A model generated the notes under the pieces. The model made no database searches. It had not been told where the DNA came from and saw only the letters and a program-made list of their open reading frames with translations. Position numbers and translations under genes: made by a program. A DNA stretch of 64,000 nt from a virus. Positions 56,241 to 63,217 of this stretch are shown here, in pieces. Positions within the stretch are counted from its first letter, which is position 1. The number at the start of each line of letters is the position of its first letter. The DNA lies in IMG/VR virus record IMGVR_UViG_3300032080_000001, positions 1 through 64,000 of that record; one strand, written 5' to 3'.

Positions 56241-57187
56241 CTACGAAGGGCCCCGAGTACCAGGACCTGCCGCTCACGCGAGCTTCGGTGCCCGCCCTGG
56301 ATGACTTGCTCGGCAAGGCGGCTCACGTGGGACCCTACGGGTGGGTGCGCGCGCTCGACTACATGGGAAGTGACGCGGCCGTCGTGGAAGCAGCGCGGCA
56401 GTCGTACTACCAACTGGCGGGGAAGCGCCTGGCCGACGACCGGCACCTGCTGCGCTACCTGATGCGGCACTGGCACACGACGCCGTTCGAGATGGCCGTC
56501 ATCAAGTTCCACGTGCGCGCGCCGCTGTATGTGGTGCGGCAGTGGTTCCGGCACCGGACCGGCTCGTTCAACGAGTACAGCTTCCGGTACAGCGAGGCGC
56601 TGCCGTACATCGAGGAGACCGGGGAAGGAAACTTCCGCCTCCAGAGCACGGCGAACAAGCAGGGCTCGGGCGGCATCCTGGGAGAGCAAAAGAACGCGGA
56701 CCTTACAGAAGCCTCGGCATTCGAGGAGAGCCGGACGGCGTACGCGGAATTACTGGAGGCGGGGGTTGCGCGCGAGCAGGCCCGCAAGGTCCTCCCGATG
56801 GCGCAGTACACCGAGTTCGTGTGGAAGGTGGACCTCCACAACCTGCTCAACTTCCTGCGGCTGCGGCTGGACGAGCACGCGCAGGAGGAGATTCGTGAAT
56901 TCGCGGAAGCGGTCGCGGCCTTCGTTACGGCCTGGGTGCCGCACGCGTGGGAGGCGTTCGTGGACTACCGCCTGGAGTCGATGACCCTCACGCGGCTGGA
57001 CATCGAGGTGATGCAGCATCTCGCTTGGTCGGACGCAGAGAGCGCGATGCAGGCGGCCGAGAAGTTTGGCTGGCTCGTCACGCTTCCGGACGGGTCGTGG
57101 AAGACGGTGCGCGAGCGCAGCGAGTTCGAGGTGAAGATGAAGCGCCTCGGCGTAGGGGTCCCCTGGCTGGAGGGGAGCGCGGCATGA
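56237..57187 (+). CDS. thyX: FAD-dependent thymidylate synthase ThyX
   Basis: The 316-residue enzyme makes dTMP from dUMP with FAD and methylene-tetrahydrofolate. The motif R105HRTGSFNEYSFRY118 is the ThyX signature. The protein is longer than usual (about 220-260 residues), with an extended C-terminal helical region and N-terminus. It provides dTMP for phage DNA together with dUTPase and dNMP kinase genes downstream. The ATG overlaps the previous stop by four bases and the stop overlaps the micro-ORF start. Confidence 0.93.
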   Translation: MTTKGPEYQDLPLTRASVPALDDLLGKAAHVGPYGWVRALDYMGSDAAVVEAARQSYYQLAGKRLADDRHLLRYLMRHWHTTPFEMAVIKFHVRAPLYVVRQWFRHRTGSFNEYSFRYSEALPYIEETGEGNFRLQSTANKQGSGGILGEQKNADLTEASAFEESRTAYAELLEAGVAREQARKVLPMAQYTEFVWKVDLHNLLNFLRLRLDEHAQEEIREFAEAVAAFVTAWVPHAWEAFVDYRLESMTLTRLDIEVMQHLAWSDAESAMQAAEKFGWLVTLPDGSWKTVRERSEFEVKMKRLGVGVPWLEGSAA

Positions 57188-57246
57188 GCACCCCGCGCGA
57201 GGCGGCGGCAGCGGTGTTCTACCTGGACTTCAACTACACGGGATGA
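57184..57246 (+). CDS. Translationally coupled 20-residue micro-ORF
   Basis: ATG 57184 overlaps the ThyX TGA, and its own TGA (57244-57246) overlaps the ATGATG of the next gene. The 20-residue product is MSTPREAAAAVFYLDFNYTG. Both junctions are ATGA-type overlaps like those used throughout this operon, so ribosomes leaving ThyX could re-initiate here and pass on. It may be a coupling device rather than a functional peptide. Confidence 0.45.
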   Translation: MSTPREAAAAVFYLDFNYTG

Positions 57247-57446
57247 TGAGCAACGGACTACGCATCGAGGTGCGCTACGGCAAGAACGAGCTGTGGCCGA
57301 GTGGCGCGCAGAAGGCCCGCGCACTGCGGGGCATTCAGGAGTTCGCGGAAGCCCTCGACCTGGGTGCCGTGACGATGGACGCGGACCAGGAGGAGCAGGA
57401 ATACCTCCTTCTCTTTACCGCAGGAGACCAGCCGGAGCACGCCTGA
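57243..57446 (+). CDS. Small hypothetical protein
   Basis: The 67-residue product is acidic at the C-terminus, with a helical middle (AQKARALRGIQEFAEAL). It starts at ATGATG (57243 or 57246), overlapping the micro-ORF stop, and its TGA overlaps the next ATG. Function unknown. Confidence 0.5.
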   Translation: MMSNGLRIEVRYGKNELWPSGAQKARALRGIQEFAEALDLGAVTMDADQEEQEYLLLFTAGDQPEHA

Positions 57447-57841
57447 TGAAGCGGCTCAAGAACGGCACCACCATTGAGGTGACGGAGCGGTCGGGGCAGG
57501 TGCGACAAATCGGTCACGTGCAGGGAGAAACGTTCGTGGCGTTCCGGCGGGACGAGGAGCGCCACCTCTTCCGGGGAGGCTCGGAGACCGCGCAGGACGC
57601 GAGGGAGAACGGCACGGCGGCGTGGGGCTTGGACCTGTCCGCGATGCGGCAGTTGCACGAGAACCACGGCATCCAGTACGTCGAAATCCCGACCGCGCGC
57701 GGCACGTACCGCGCGAAGATGGAGACGGTCATCGGTCCGAAGAGCTTCCAGAAGGAGTTCAGCGGACACCGAGTGCAAACGTTTCTGCCGCTGGGGTACT
57801 GGACGCTGACGCGCGGGGACGCGCGAAAGAAGAGCGCATGA
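57446..57841 (+). CDS. Hypothetical beta-rich protein
   Basis: The 131-residue product has a beta-type N-terminus (TIEVTERSGQVRQIGHVQGETFVAFRRDEERHLFRGG) and a mixed C-terminus. It was not recognised. Overlap of its start and stop with its neighbours places it in the middle of a closely coupled set of small genes downstream of thyX. Confidence 0.5.
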   Translation: MKRLKNGTTIEVTERSGQVRQIGHVQGETFVAFRRDEERHLFRGGSETAQDARENGTAAWGLDLSAMRQLHENHGIQYVEIPTARGTYRAKMETVIGPKSFQKEFSGHRVQTFLPLGYWTLTRGDARKKSA

Positions 57842-58026
57842 ACGAGGCGGTCGCGGACTACTGGTTCGAGAACTACATCGACAAGCACTGCACCCTCTGC
57901 GGCAACAGCGGCGTCATTGACACGACCGGCGTGACTACGGCCGCCGGGGTGCCGGTCGGTCGTAAGAACTACTGCGGTTGCCCGAACGGGCAGCAGAAGC
58001 GCGCACTCAAGGCCAGCATCGTATGA
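57838..58026 (+). CDS. Small zinc-knuckle protein
   Basis: The 62-residue product has C18-T-L-C21-G-N-S-G and C46-G-C48-P-N-G, a four-cysteine pattern for one zinc ion, between a helical start and a basic end. Small zinc-binding proteins in phages often bind host proteins or nucleic acids. The ATG overlaps the preceding TGA. It is the first of three consecutive CxxC proteins. Confidence 0.6.
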   Translation: MNEAVADYWFENYIDKHCTLCGNSGVIDTTGVTTAAGVPVGRKNYCGCPNGQQKRALKASIV

Positions 58027-58262
58027 ACGGCATCATCTACATCACGGCCGAGGAACACTCAGGGCACCCGCTCAACATCGAGCATACGCACACCAAGCCG
58101 CCGGTCATTCGGGAAGACGACGACACCGGAGCGGGCGGCATCGTCCTCCCACTCGCGGTGGCCCAGGAGGCGAAGGTGACGTGCGTCGTCTGCGGCGTGC
58201 GCCTCATCGAAGGTGAGGACTACGTGGTCCAGGAAGACGAGGTGGAGCCGTGGCGAACCTGA
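58023..58262 (+). CDS. Small CxxC-containing hypothetical protein
   Basis: The 79-residue product has a His-rich N-terminal part (EEHSGHPLNIEHTHTKPP) and C54-V-V-C57 near the end, so a metal site of Cys and His is possible. The start overlaps the preceding stop. The C-terminus is acidic. No family was recognised. Confidence 0.5.
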   Translation: MNGIIYITAEEHSGHPLNIEHTHTKPPVIREDDDTGAGGIVLPLAVAQEAKVTCVVCGVRLIEGEDYVVQEDEVEPWRT

Positions 58263-58435
58263 ACATTACGGCGCGCGGGCACCATAATCACCGGCTGTAC
58301 CTCTCGCTGCCGACTACCCTGGCGCCCGTAGCCGTGACCGGAACGGTACACTGGGACGTATGGTGTGCCACTTGCGGGGTGTTCTTGCCCGAGACGGAGT
58401 ACGACGCGGAGGTGGCGCGTGCCCCTCGGGAGTAG
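58250..58435 (+). CDS. Small CxxC-containing hypothetical protein
   Basis: The 61-residue product (GTG start, overlapping its predecessor by 13 bases) has His-rich N-terminal residues (RGHHNHRLYLSLP) and DVWCATCGVFL. The pair of cysteines with the histidines could bind a metal. It overlaps the next gene by 17 bases. Function unknown. Confidence 0.45.
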   Translation: MANLNITARGHHNHRLYLSLPTTLAPVAVTGTVHWDVWCATCGVFLPETEYDAEVARAPRE

Positions 58436-58844
58436 GCGGGAGCCGCGCTTCCTGGGCGAGGACCCGAACGAGCGGCGCAAGAAAGGCTTCACCCGACACG
58501 AGAAGAAGCTCGCCAAGGACCTCGGGGGCGTCACGACGGTCGGGTCCGGCAACAAGGGTATGAAGGGCGACGTACACGGCGGCGACCGGGACGCAGGGCA
58601 GCGCATCATGGCTGAGGCCAAGAGCACCCAGGCCCGCCAGATCGCGCTCAAGCTGGACTGGCTGGAGAAGTTGGTCAACGAGGCGTTCGACGCGAGAATG
58701 GAGCCCGCGCTGTTCCTGCGGTTCGACAGCCTGGGCTCGTCCAACTATCAGGACTGGGCGGTCATCCCGAAGAACCGCTACCTGGAGTTGCTCGAACAGG
58801 AGGCCAGCCAGCGCCGCGCCTCCGGCTCTTCGCACGAACCCTAG
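58419..58844 (+). CDS. Holliday-junction resolvase-like PD-(D/E)XK nuclease
   Basis: The 141-residue protein has the pattern GSGNKGMKGDVHGGD followed by IMAEAKSTQARQIALKLDWLEKL and a strand (PALFLRFDS), which resembles small PD-(D/E)XK nucleases, with the GD, E-x-K and later acidic positions. Phages use such enzymes to resolve recombination or replication branches. GTG 58419 with GGAGG at 58408 is preferred over upstream frames. A promoter-like motif follows its stop. The assignment is from motif order and neighbourhood. Confidence 0.55.
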   Translation: MPLGSRREPRFLGEDPNERRKKGFTRHEKKLAKDLGGVTTVGSGNKGMKGDVHGGDRDAGQRIMAEAKSTQARQIALKLDWLEKLVNEAFDARMEPALFLRFDSLGSSNYQDWAVIPKNRYLELLEQEASQRRASGSSHEP

Positions 58845-58845
58845 T

Positions 58846-58905
58846 ACCGGTAGAGTACCGGCTCCGCCATGCGGGGTTGACAACTCTCCTTGATGCGATT
58901 ACATT
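58846..58905 (+). promoter_or_regulatory. ACCGGTAGAGTAC motif and promoter TTGACA-17-TACATT
   Basis: The motif ACCGGTAGAGTAC lies at 58846-58858 and a separate promoter TTGACA (58877-58882) with TACATT (58900-58905) at 17 bases follows. The start would be near 58912, before ATG 58923. Confidence 0.7.
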
Positions 58906-58922
58906 CCACTACGAGTAAGACG

Positions 58923-59516
58923 ATGTACTACTTGAAGCCGGGCGACGTTACCGTGCTCGGAATCTCCGGGCAGATGGGGAACGGCAAGAGCACGTTGACG
59001 CAGGTGGCGGTCGAGGAGTACGGGTTCGTCCCGCAGTCTCTCGCGCGCCACTTCAAGGTGGACGCCGTCGCGAAGGACGGCCGTAACCCCGCAAGCATCT
59101 TCGGTCCGCACAAGGACCCGGAGGACCGGGACGTGTTGCAGAAGCGCGGGACGGAGGAGGGGCGGATGGTCTACGGCGAGGACGTGTGGCTGCGGCACGC
59201 CGAGGCGCATATGTTCGACCTGGCCGAGCACGGGGTGAAGCTCATCGTCGTGCCCGACGTGCGGTTTCCGAACGAGGTGCGGTGGGTGCAGAGCCTCGGA
59301 GGGAAGGTCTACCGCGTGTTCGGTCGCAAGCCCGAGATGACTGAGGGGCACGAGAGCGAGACCGCCCTGAACGGCTGGAGCTGGCAGAGCCCGGACGGCG
59401 GACGCGGCTTCGACAGCATGCTGGCGAACAGCACCACGCTGGAGGACTTGCAGCGGCAGATGCGGGCGTGCCTGGAGACGGACTACAACCTTCGGAGACT
59501 ACTGAGGACGGCCTAA
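58923..59516 (+). CDS. Deoxynucleoside monophosphate kinase-like protein
   Basis: The 197-residue protein has a P-loop GISGQMGNGKSTLTQVA and the segment VVPDVRFPNEVRWVQSLGGKVYRVFGR, as in T4 gp1-type dNMP kinases. It would phosphorylate dNMPs to dNDPs, supplying nucleotides with ThyX and dUTPase. ATG 58923 is used because the transcript begins at about 58912; an upstream frame is in the promoter. It stands at the head of its operon. The middle is typical for the family's lid and NMP-binding parts. Confidence 0.72.
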   Translation: MYYLKPGDVTVLGISGQMGNGKSTLTQVAVEEYGFVPQSLARHFKVDAVAKDGRNPASIFGPHKDPEDRDVLQKRGTEEGRMVYGEDVWLRHAEAHMFDLAEHGVKLIVVPDVRFPNEVRWVQSLGGKVYRVFGRKPEMTEGHESETALNGWSWQSPDGGRGFDSMLANSTTLEDLQRQMRACLETDYNLRRLLRTA

Positions 59517-59518
59517 CG

Positions 59519-59830
59519 ATGCTCACATCGACGCCTGAGCGGGTAGCTATAGGGCTACGCGACTACATCGCCTGGGAGAGCCGCGCGGTCGCGGACGTGG
59601 AGGTGCGGACGCGGCTCGGACGCCGGTGTGAGGTGCTCATTTCCATGAAGGCGAGCGAGGCGTTGCCCTCCCCCAAGCACCTGGAGCGGGACCTGACGGA
59701 CATGCTCCCCGAGGGGTACACCCTGACGATGAACTGGAAGGCGGATGAACCCGACCGACGAAAGAAGCACCCTGCCAAGCGGAATGCCCGTAAGCGACCG
59801 CCGCCTCGAAAGGGCCGCCGCCGTGAGTGA
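59519..59830 (+). CDS. Small basic hypothetical protein
   Basis: The 103-residue product ends in a very basic tail (DEPDRRKKHPAKRNARKRPPPRKGRRRE), suggesting nucleic acid binding. The N-terminal part is mixed. ATG 59519 follows the previous stop by two bases. The last eight bases overlap the dUTPase start. No family recognised. Confidence 0.55.
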   Translation: MLTSTPERVAIGLRDYIAWESRAVADVEVRTRLGRRCEVLISMKASEALPSPKHLERDLTDMLPEGYTLTMNWKADEPDRRKKHPAKRNARKRPPPRKGRRRE

Positions 59831-60362
59831 GCGCGCCCGTTTCGCGCACCCCGCGCACGTCGCCCGCTGGCACCGGCTGCACGCGGACGCCGAGCTTCCG
59901 GCGCGCGGCACCCCGCACGCCGCCGGGTACGACCTCAAGGCGTACCTACTCGGCTCGCCGGTGCAGATGACGCAGGGTCCCGAGCTGTTCACGCGGCATG
60001 CGGACACGGAGGCGGAGACGCCGTTCATCGCGCTGATGCCGGGGCAGCGTGCTGTCATCCCCACCGGTCTGCGCGTAGCGCTGCCCGAGAGCGTGGTGAT
60101 GGACGTGCGCCCGCGCAGCGGCACGAGCCTGCGGAAGGGGCTGGAAATCGTGAACGCCCCCGGCACGATTGACGAGGACTACCGGGGCGAGGTGGGCATC
60201 ATCGTGAAGAACGCAACCTCCGCGATGCTGTTTATCGAGCACGGCGAGCGCATCGCCCAGGTGGTCTTCCTCCGGGTCGAACACCCGTTCTTCGAGGACG
60301 CCGACGCGCTGGACGAGACCGAGCGCGGAAACGGCGCCTTCGGCTCTACCGGAGTGAAGTGA
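59823..60362 (+). CDS. dut: dUTPase
   Basis: The 179-residue enzyme hydrolyses dUTP to dUMP, preventing uracil incorporation and feeding ThyX. All five trimeric dUTPase motifs are visible: AGYDLKA, RPRSGTSLRKGLEIVN, GTIDEDYRGEVGIIV, GERIAQVVF and RGNGAFGSTG. Start GTG 59823 gives an eight-base overlap with the preceding gene; in-frame ATGs at 59745 and 59784 are upstream options. A region around residues 40-60 (LFTRHADTEAETPF) is a short insertion. It is in the nucleotide-metabolism operon. Confidence 0.9.
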   Translation: MSERARFAHPAHVARWHRLHADAELPARGTPHAAGYDLKAYLLGSPVQMTQGPELFTRHADTEAETPFIALMPGQRAVIPTGLRVALPESVVMDVRPRSGTSLRKGLEIVNAPGTIDEDYRGEVGIIVKNATSAMLFIEHGERIAQVVFLRVEHPFFEDADALDETERGNGAFGSTGVK

Positions 60363-60619
60363 TGACCATGACGACTACGAATCTGCTGCTCCTCCTCCTC
60401 GCCGCCTACCTCTGGTTTCAGGGCGGCCTCGGCTGGGCGGCGTGGCACGAACTCAAGGGAGGGCTCAAGCTGACCCTCCTCGGCAAGTCCATCATCGTGG
60501 CGGCGAGCCCCATCTTCACGGCCATCTCCTTCGGGGCGATGGCGCTGGAGGGGTTCAATGTCAACGTCCTCCAGCCCTGGCGGGACTGGCGGAACCGTAG
60601 AAAGGGCATAGGCGCGTGA
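60362..60619 (+). CDS. Two-helix small membrane protein
   Basis: The 85-residue product has a hydrophobic N-terminal helix (NLLLLLLAAYLWF) and a second (SIIVAASPIFTAISFGAMAL), then a basic C-terminus (WRDWRNRRKGIGA). The ATG overlaps the dUTPase TGA. It could be a membrane protein acting on the host. Function unknown. Confidence 0.6.
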   Translation: MTMTTTNLLLLLLAAYLWFQGGLGWAAWHELKGGLKLTLLGKSIIVAASPIFTAISFGAMALEGFNVNVLQPWRDWRNRRKGIGA

Positions 60620-61512
60620 GCGCATTCCTCAAGGCCATCGCCAAGAACAACGCCAAGAAGCGCACCGGCTACGCGGTCCCGCTCATCGAAGAGCACTTAC
60701 TACTCACCGACTTGAGCGAGGACCGCCGCGACAAGATGTTCCACCCGTCTTCCCTGGCGGGTGGCTTTTGTCCACGCGAGTGGTCGCTCTATAACTATCA
60801 CCCCGAGGGGTACACCATCCGCGAGGGTTCGGTAGACCCGCGCCTCGGCCGCATCTTCGGGAATGGCCACGACGTGCACGCCCGCATCCAGTCGTACCTC
60901 GGCGCCCACCTGTGGGGGCTGTGGGTCCGCCGGGTCGATTGGGACAAGCAGAATGACCGCCCGGTGCTGGAGACCCACAAGGGGTTCCGGCCGAGCGGCA
61001 ACGGATGGACCTATGCCGAGGTGAAGCTGCGGCACGAGCCGCACCGCATCCTCGGGAGCACGGACGGGCTGCTGCACATCGACGGCGAGAAGTGGGGCCT
61101 CGAAATCAAGAGCATCAACCCGGACGGCTACCGCTGGCTCCAGGACAAGCCGAGGGTGGTTCATACGAATCAGGTGCTCATTTACGAGCACGCGCTGGAG
61201 TGGGAGCGCACGGCCTCCGGCAAGAAGCACCGGGACGCATTCGACGCATTGCCCCTACGCGGCTTTATCGTCCTGTATGAGAACAAGGGCACGCAGGAGT
61301 TGAAGGAGTACGTCGTGCCCTTCGACGCGCAGCAGGTCGAGGCGTTCATGCAGAGCCGCTTGCTGCTGATGGATGAGGCACTGGAGTTCGAGCGGTCCGG
61401 GGAGCACCCGGCGTGCACGTGCGACGTGGGGAAGGAGTCGCCGCTGTGCAAGGCGTTCCCCGACCCGAACCGCTTCGCCAACTTGTTCAACAAGCTCGTC
61501 GCCTCGCCTTGA
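60616..61512 (+). CDS. Cas4/AddB-like PD-(D/E)XK nuclease with cysteine cluster
   Basis: The 298-residue protein has GGFC52PREWSLYNY near the N-terminus and C267-x-C269...C278 near the C-terminus, a four-cysteine arrangement like the Fe-S cluster of Cas4 and AddB nucleases. The nuclease motifs are GSTD150G, LE163IK165S and a following Gln/Tyr pair (NQVLIYEHALE). Such enzymes degrade or process DNA ends in recombination. GTG 60616 overlaps the preceding stop by four bases. No Cas1/Cas2 gene is near, so a recombination role (lambda exo-like) is more likely than CRISPR. Confidence 0.7.
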   Translation: MSAFLKAIAKNNAKKRTGYAVPLIEEHLLLTDLSEDRRDKMFHPSSLAGGFCPREWSLYNYHPEGYTIREGSVDPRLGRIFGNGHDVHARIQSYLGAHLWGLWVRRVDWDKQNDRPVLETHKGFRPSGNGWTYAEVKLRHEPHRILGSTDGLLHIDGEKWGLEIKSINPDGYRWLQDKPRVVHTNQVLIYEHALEWERTASGKKHRDAFDALPLRGFIVLYENKGTQELKEYVVPFDAQQVEAFMQSRLLLMDEALEFERSGEHPACTCDVGKESPLCKAFPDPNRFANLFNKLVASP

Positions 61513-61537
61513 CAAAACGGCGTGACCCTATTATCTT
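61509..61537 (+). promoter_or_regulatory. Promoter TTGACA-17-TATCTT
   Basis: TTGACA (61509-61514) overlaps the preceding stop; spacer ends TGACCCTAT; TATCTT at 61532-61537. Member of the TGACYCTAT class. Confidence 0.75.
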
Positions 61538-61588
61538 GGGTGACGCTTCTTCTTAAAGCCACGCTAACGGTACACTGACGGTACGCTG

Positions 61589-62026
61589 ATGATTCGAGTC
61601 TACCTGGCGGGCGGTCTCAAGACGGACTGGCAGCAGAACGTCATCGACGCTTTCGCGGATGACCGCGAGGTCGAGTTCCTGGACCCACGAGAAGTGAGTC
61701 CGGACGGGGGAGGGATGCTGTTCCTCGCCGCGCAGGTAGAGCGGGAGTGGCTCGACCGCGCGGACATCGTATTTGGTTACGTCGAGGTGGCGAATACGGT
61801 CCCCATCGGACTTGCCGCCGAGTTTGGGTACATCGCCGGAAAGCGGCGCGCGATGACCGGCTCTGCGCCCACGCTCATCCTGGTGAACCAGCTTGAGACG
61901 AGGGGCATGGAGTGGGTTGCCTTCTTCGTGCAGCCCGACCAGTACACTACGTCGCTCGGCCGAGGGCTGGACTTGCTGCGGCACGCTGTCGAGGCGCACC
62001 GGCCCCATCAGCGAAAGGCGGCGTGA
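61589..62026 (+). CDS. Second nucleoside 2-deoxyribosyltransferase-like protein
   Basis: The 145-residue protein opens MIRVYLAGGLKTDWQ and has FLDPREVSPDG, then DRADIVFGYVEVANTVPIGLAAEFGYIAG, the helix with a Glu at the nucleophile position. It is of the same superfamily as the gene at 1585 but diverged. It heads a promoter-driven operon with a SLOG-like gene following by one base. Substrate unknown: nucleosides, NAD-like molecules or nucleotide signals are all possible. Confidence 0.62.
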   Translation: MIRVYLAGGLKTDWQQNVIDAFADDREVEFLDPREVSPDGGGMLFLAAQVEREWLDRADIVFGYVEVANTVPIGLAAEFGYIAGKRRAMTGSAPTLILVNQLETRGMEWVAFFVQPDQYTTSLGRGLDLLRHAVEAHRPHQRKAA

Positions 62027-62027
62027 T

Positions 62028-62603
62028 ATGGCGCGCCTCCTGGTGTCTGGAAGTCGCCACATCGTCAACCCCGAGGCGGTGTCAACCATCCTCGACACGG
62101 TTGTCGAGCTGATGGGATTCCCCCTCGATACGGTGGGCTATTTCGACACACTGTGGGGGGTGTCCCTCGCGGCAGGTGAGTGGGTACAGGCAAGGGGCCA
62201 CCCCGAGAGGGTGTTCTACTCCGTTACTGAGGCCGTGAAATGGGTAGCGGCGGACCCGGAGAGTGCTCTGGTCTACATCTACGACGACCCGAGTGACACG
62301 GGGGTGATGGACGAAGCGCGGCGTAGAGGCGTGGCGGTACTGGAATACTTCGTAGACCGGGAAGCCACTAGCCCGCCAGAGGCGGCTCCGGACCCGAACG
62401 TCGAGGCGGCCCTCGTTCGGGAGATACAGGCGCACCTCGACGCGGAGATACTGCGCGAACAGGACTACTGGGCAGCTACGAAGAAAACTGCTGCGGTAGA
62501 TACGCTCTTCGAGCAGGCGTTCGCCAAGTGGGGCGCAGTCCGTCCCGAGGATGCCTTCAACCGGTTCGCTAAGAACCCACTTGACGGGTGGGAGTTCAAA
62601 TGA
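62028..62603 (+). CDS. SLOG-like Rossmann protein
   Basis: The 191-residue protein begins MARLLVSGSRHIVNPEA, similar to the GSR loop of the SLOG/YspA group that binds nucleotide ligands. LVYIYDDPSDTGVMDEARRRGVAVLEY is the next Rossmann strand-helix. It ends with a helical region. The start lies one base after the neighbouring gene's stop. In other systems SLOG domains occur beside deoxyribosyltransferase-like enzymes, so a joint nucleotide-ligand role is plausible. Confidence 0.55.
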   Translation: MARLLVSGSRHIVNPEAVSTILDTVVELMGFPLDTVGYFDTLWGVSLAAGEWVQARGHPERVFYSVTEAVKWVAADPESALVYIYDDPSDTGVMDEARRRGVAVLEYFVDREATSPPEAAPDPNVEAALVREIQAHLDAEILREQDYWAATKKTAAVDTLFEQAFAKWGAVRPEDAFNRFAKNPLDGWEFK

Positions 62604-63217
62604 CGCTGAACGACAACTGGCTCGGCTTCGGGCGATGGAACGAGGAGTTTGCTGCCACCGCCGCGCAGGTGGACACGGCGGGGCTGTACGGGCCCCTGCG
62701 GGGCGTCACGGAAATCGAGTTCGGCCGCCTGCGGCGTGCTCTGCGCTGTACGGTGACGCCCTTCGACGGCGGTTACCACGTCTACGACCCGAAGGGTCGG
62801 GAAGGGGTACCCGAGGACGCGCTTCCGGGGGAGTTCGTGAACCTGGACGACGGCGCCGCCACCACGCGCTGTTACTGCGAGGACTTCCTCCTGCCGGGTG
62901 GCGCGCGTGGTGAGGGCGACGAGGCCCGGTCCGGCGAGGAGAGCGGCCGACCGTGTAAACACATCCTAGCAGCGTGCCTTGCTCACCCCGAGCATCGCAA
63001 GCAGCTGGAGCCCTTCGTACGAACGATGGAGCACCAGGACCGCGTCGCGGCAGCGGCTAAGAAGACCGTCACCGGCGAGGAGGCCGAGGCGGTGGCCCTG
63101 GCCGAGGAGGAAGGTGTGGGCCGCCTGCATGCACAGGTGGCTCTTACGGAAGCGAAGGGCGACGTGGACGCGGCGCGTAACCTCCTCCGTCAACGGGCGA
63201 AATGGATGCTACGATGA
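62600..63217 (+). CDS. SWIM zinc finger protein with UBA-like C-terminus
   Basis: The 205-residue protein has C91-Y-C93 and C119-K-H121, the CxCx(n)CxH pattern of a SWIM zinc finger (RCYCEDFLLP... PCKHILAACL). The C-terminus (EAVALAEEEGVGRLHAQVALTEAKGDVDAARNLL) looks like a UBA or EF-Ts-type three-helix fold that binds protein partners. SWIM domains bind DNA or proteins and are known in recombination helpers. The TTCGTACGAA palindrome lies within (63014). The ATG overlaps the preceding stop by four bases. Confidence 0.62.
   Translation: MTLNDNWLGFGRWNEEFAATAAQVDTAGLYGPLRGVTEIEFGRLRRALRCTVTPFDGGYHVYDPKGREGVPEDALPGEFVNLDDGAATTRCYCEDFLLPGGARGEGDEARSGEESGRPCKHILAACLAHPEHRKQLEPFVRTMEHQDRVAAAAKKTVTGEEAEAVALAEEEGVGRLHAQVALTEAKGDVDAARNLLRQRAKWMLR

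Noticed and set aside
60616-61512. Cas4 in a phage CRISPR system
   Set aside because: There is no Cas1, Cas2 or repeat-spacer array in the window, and the neighbours are recombination and nucleotide genes.
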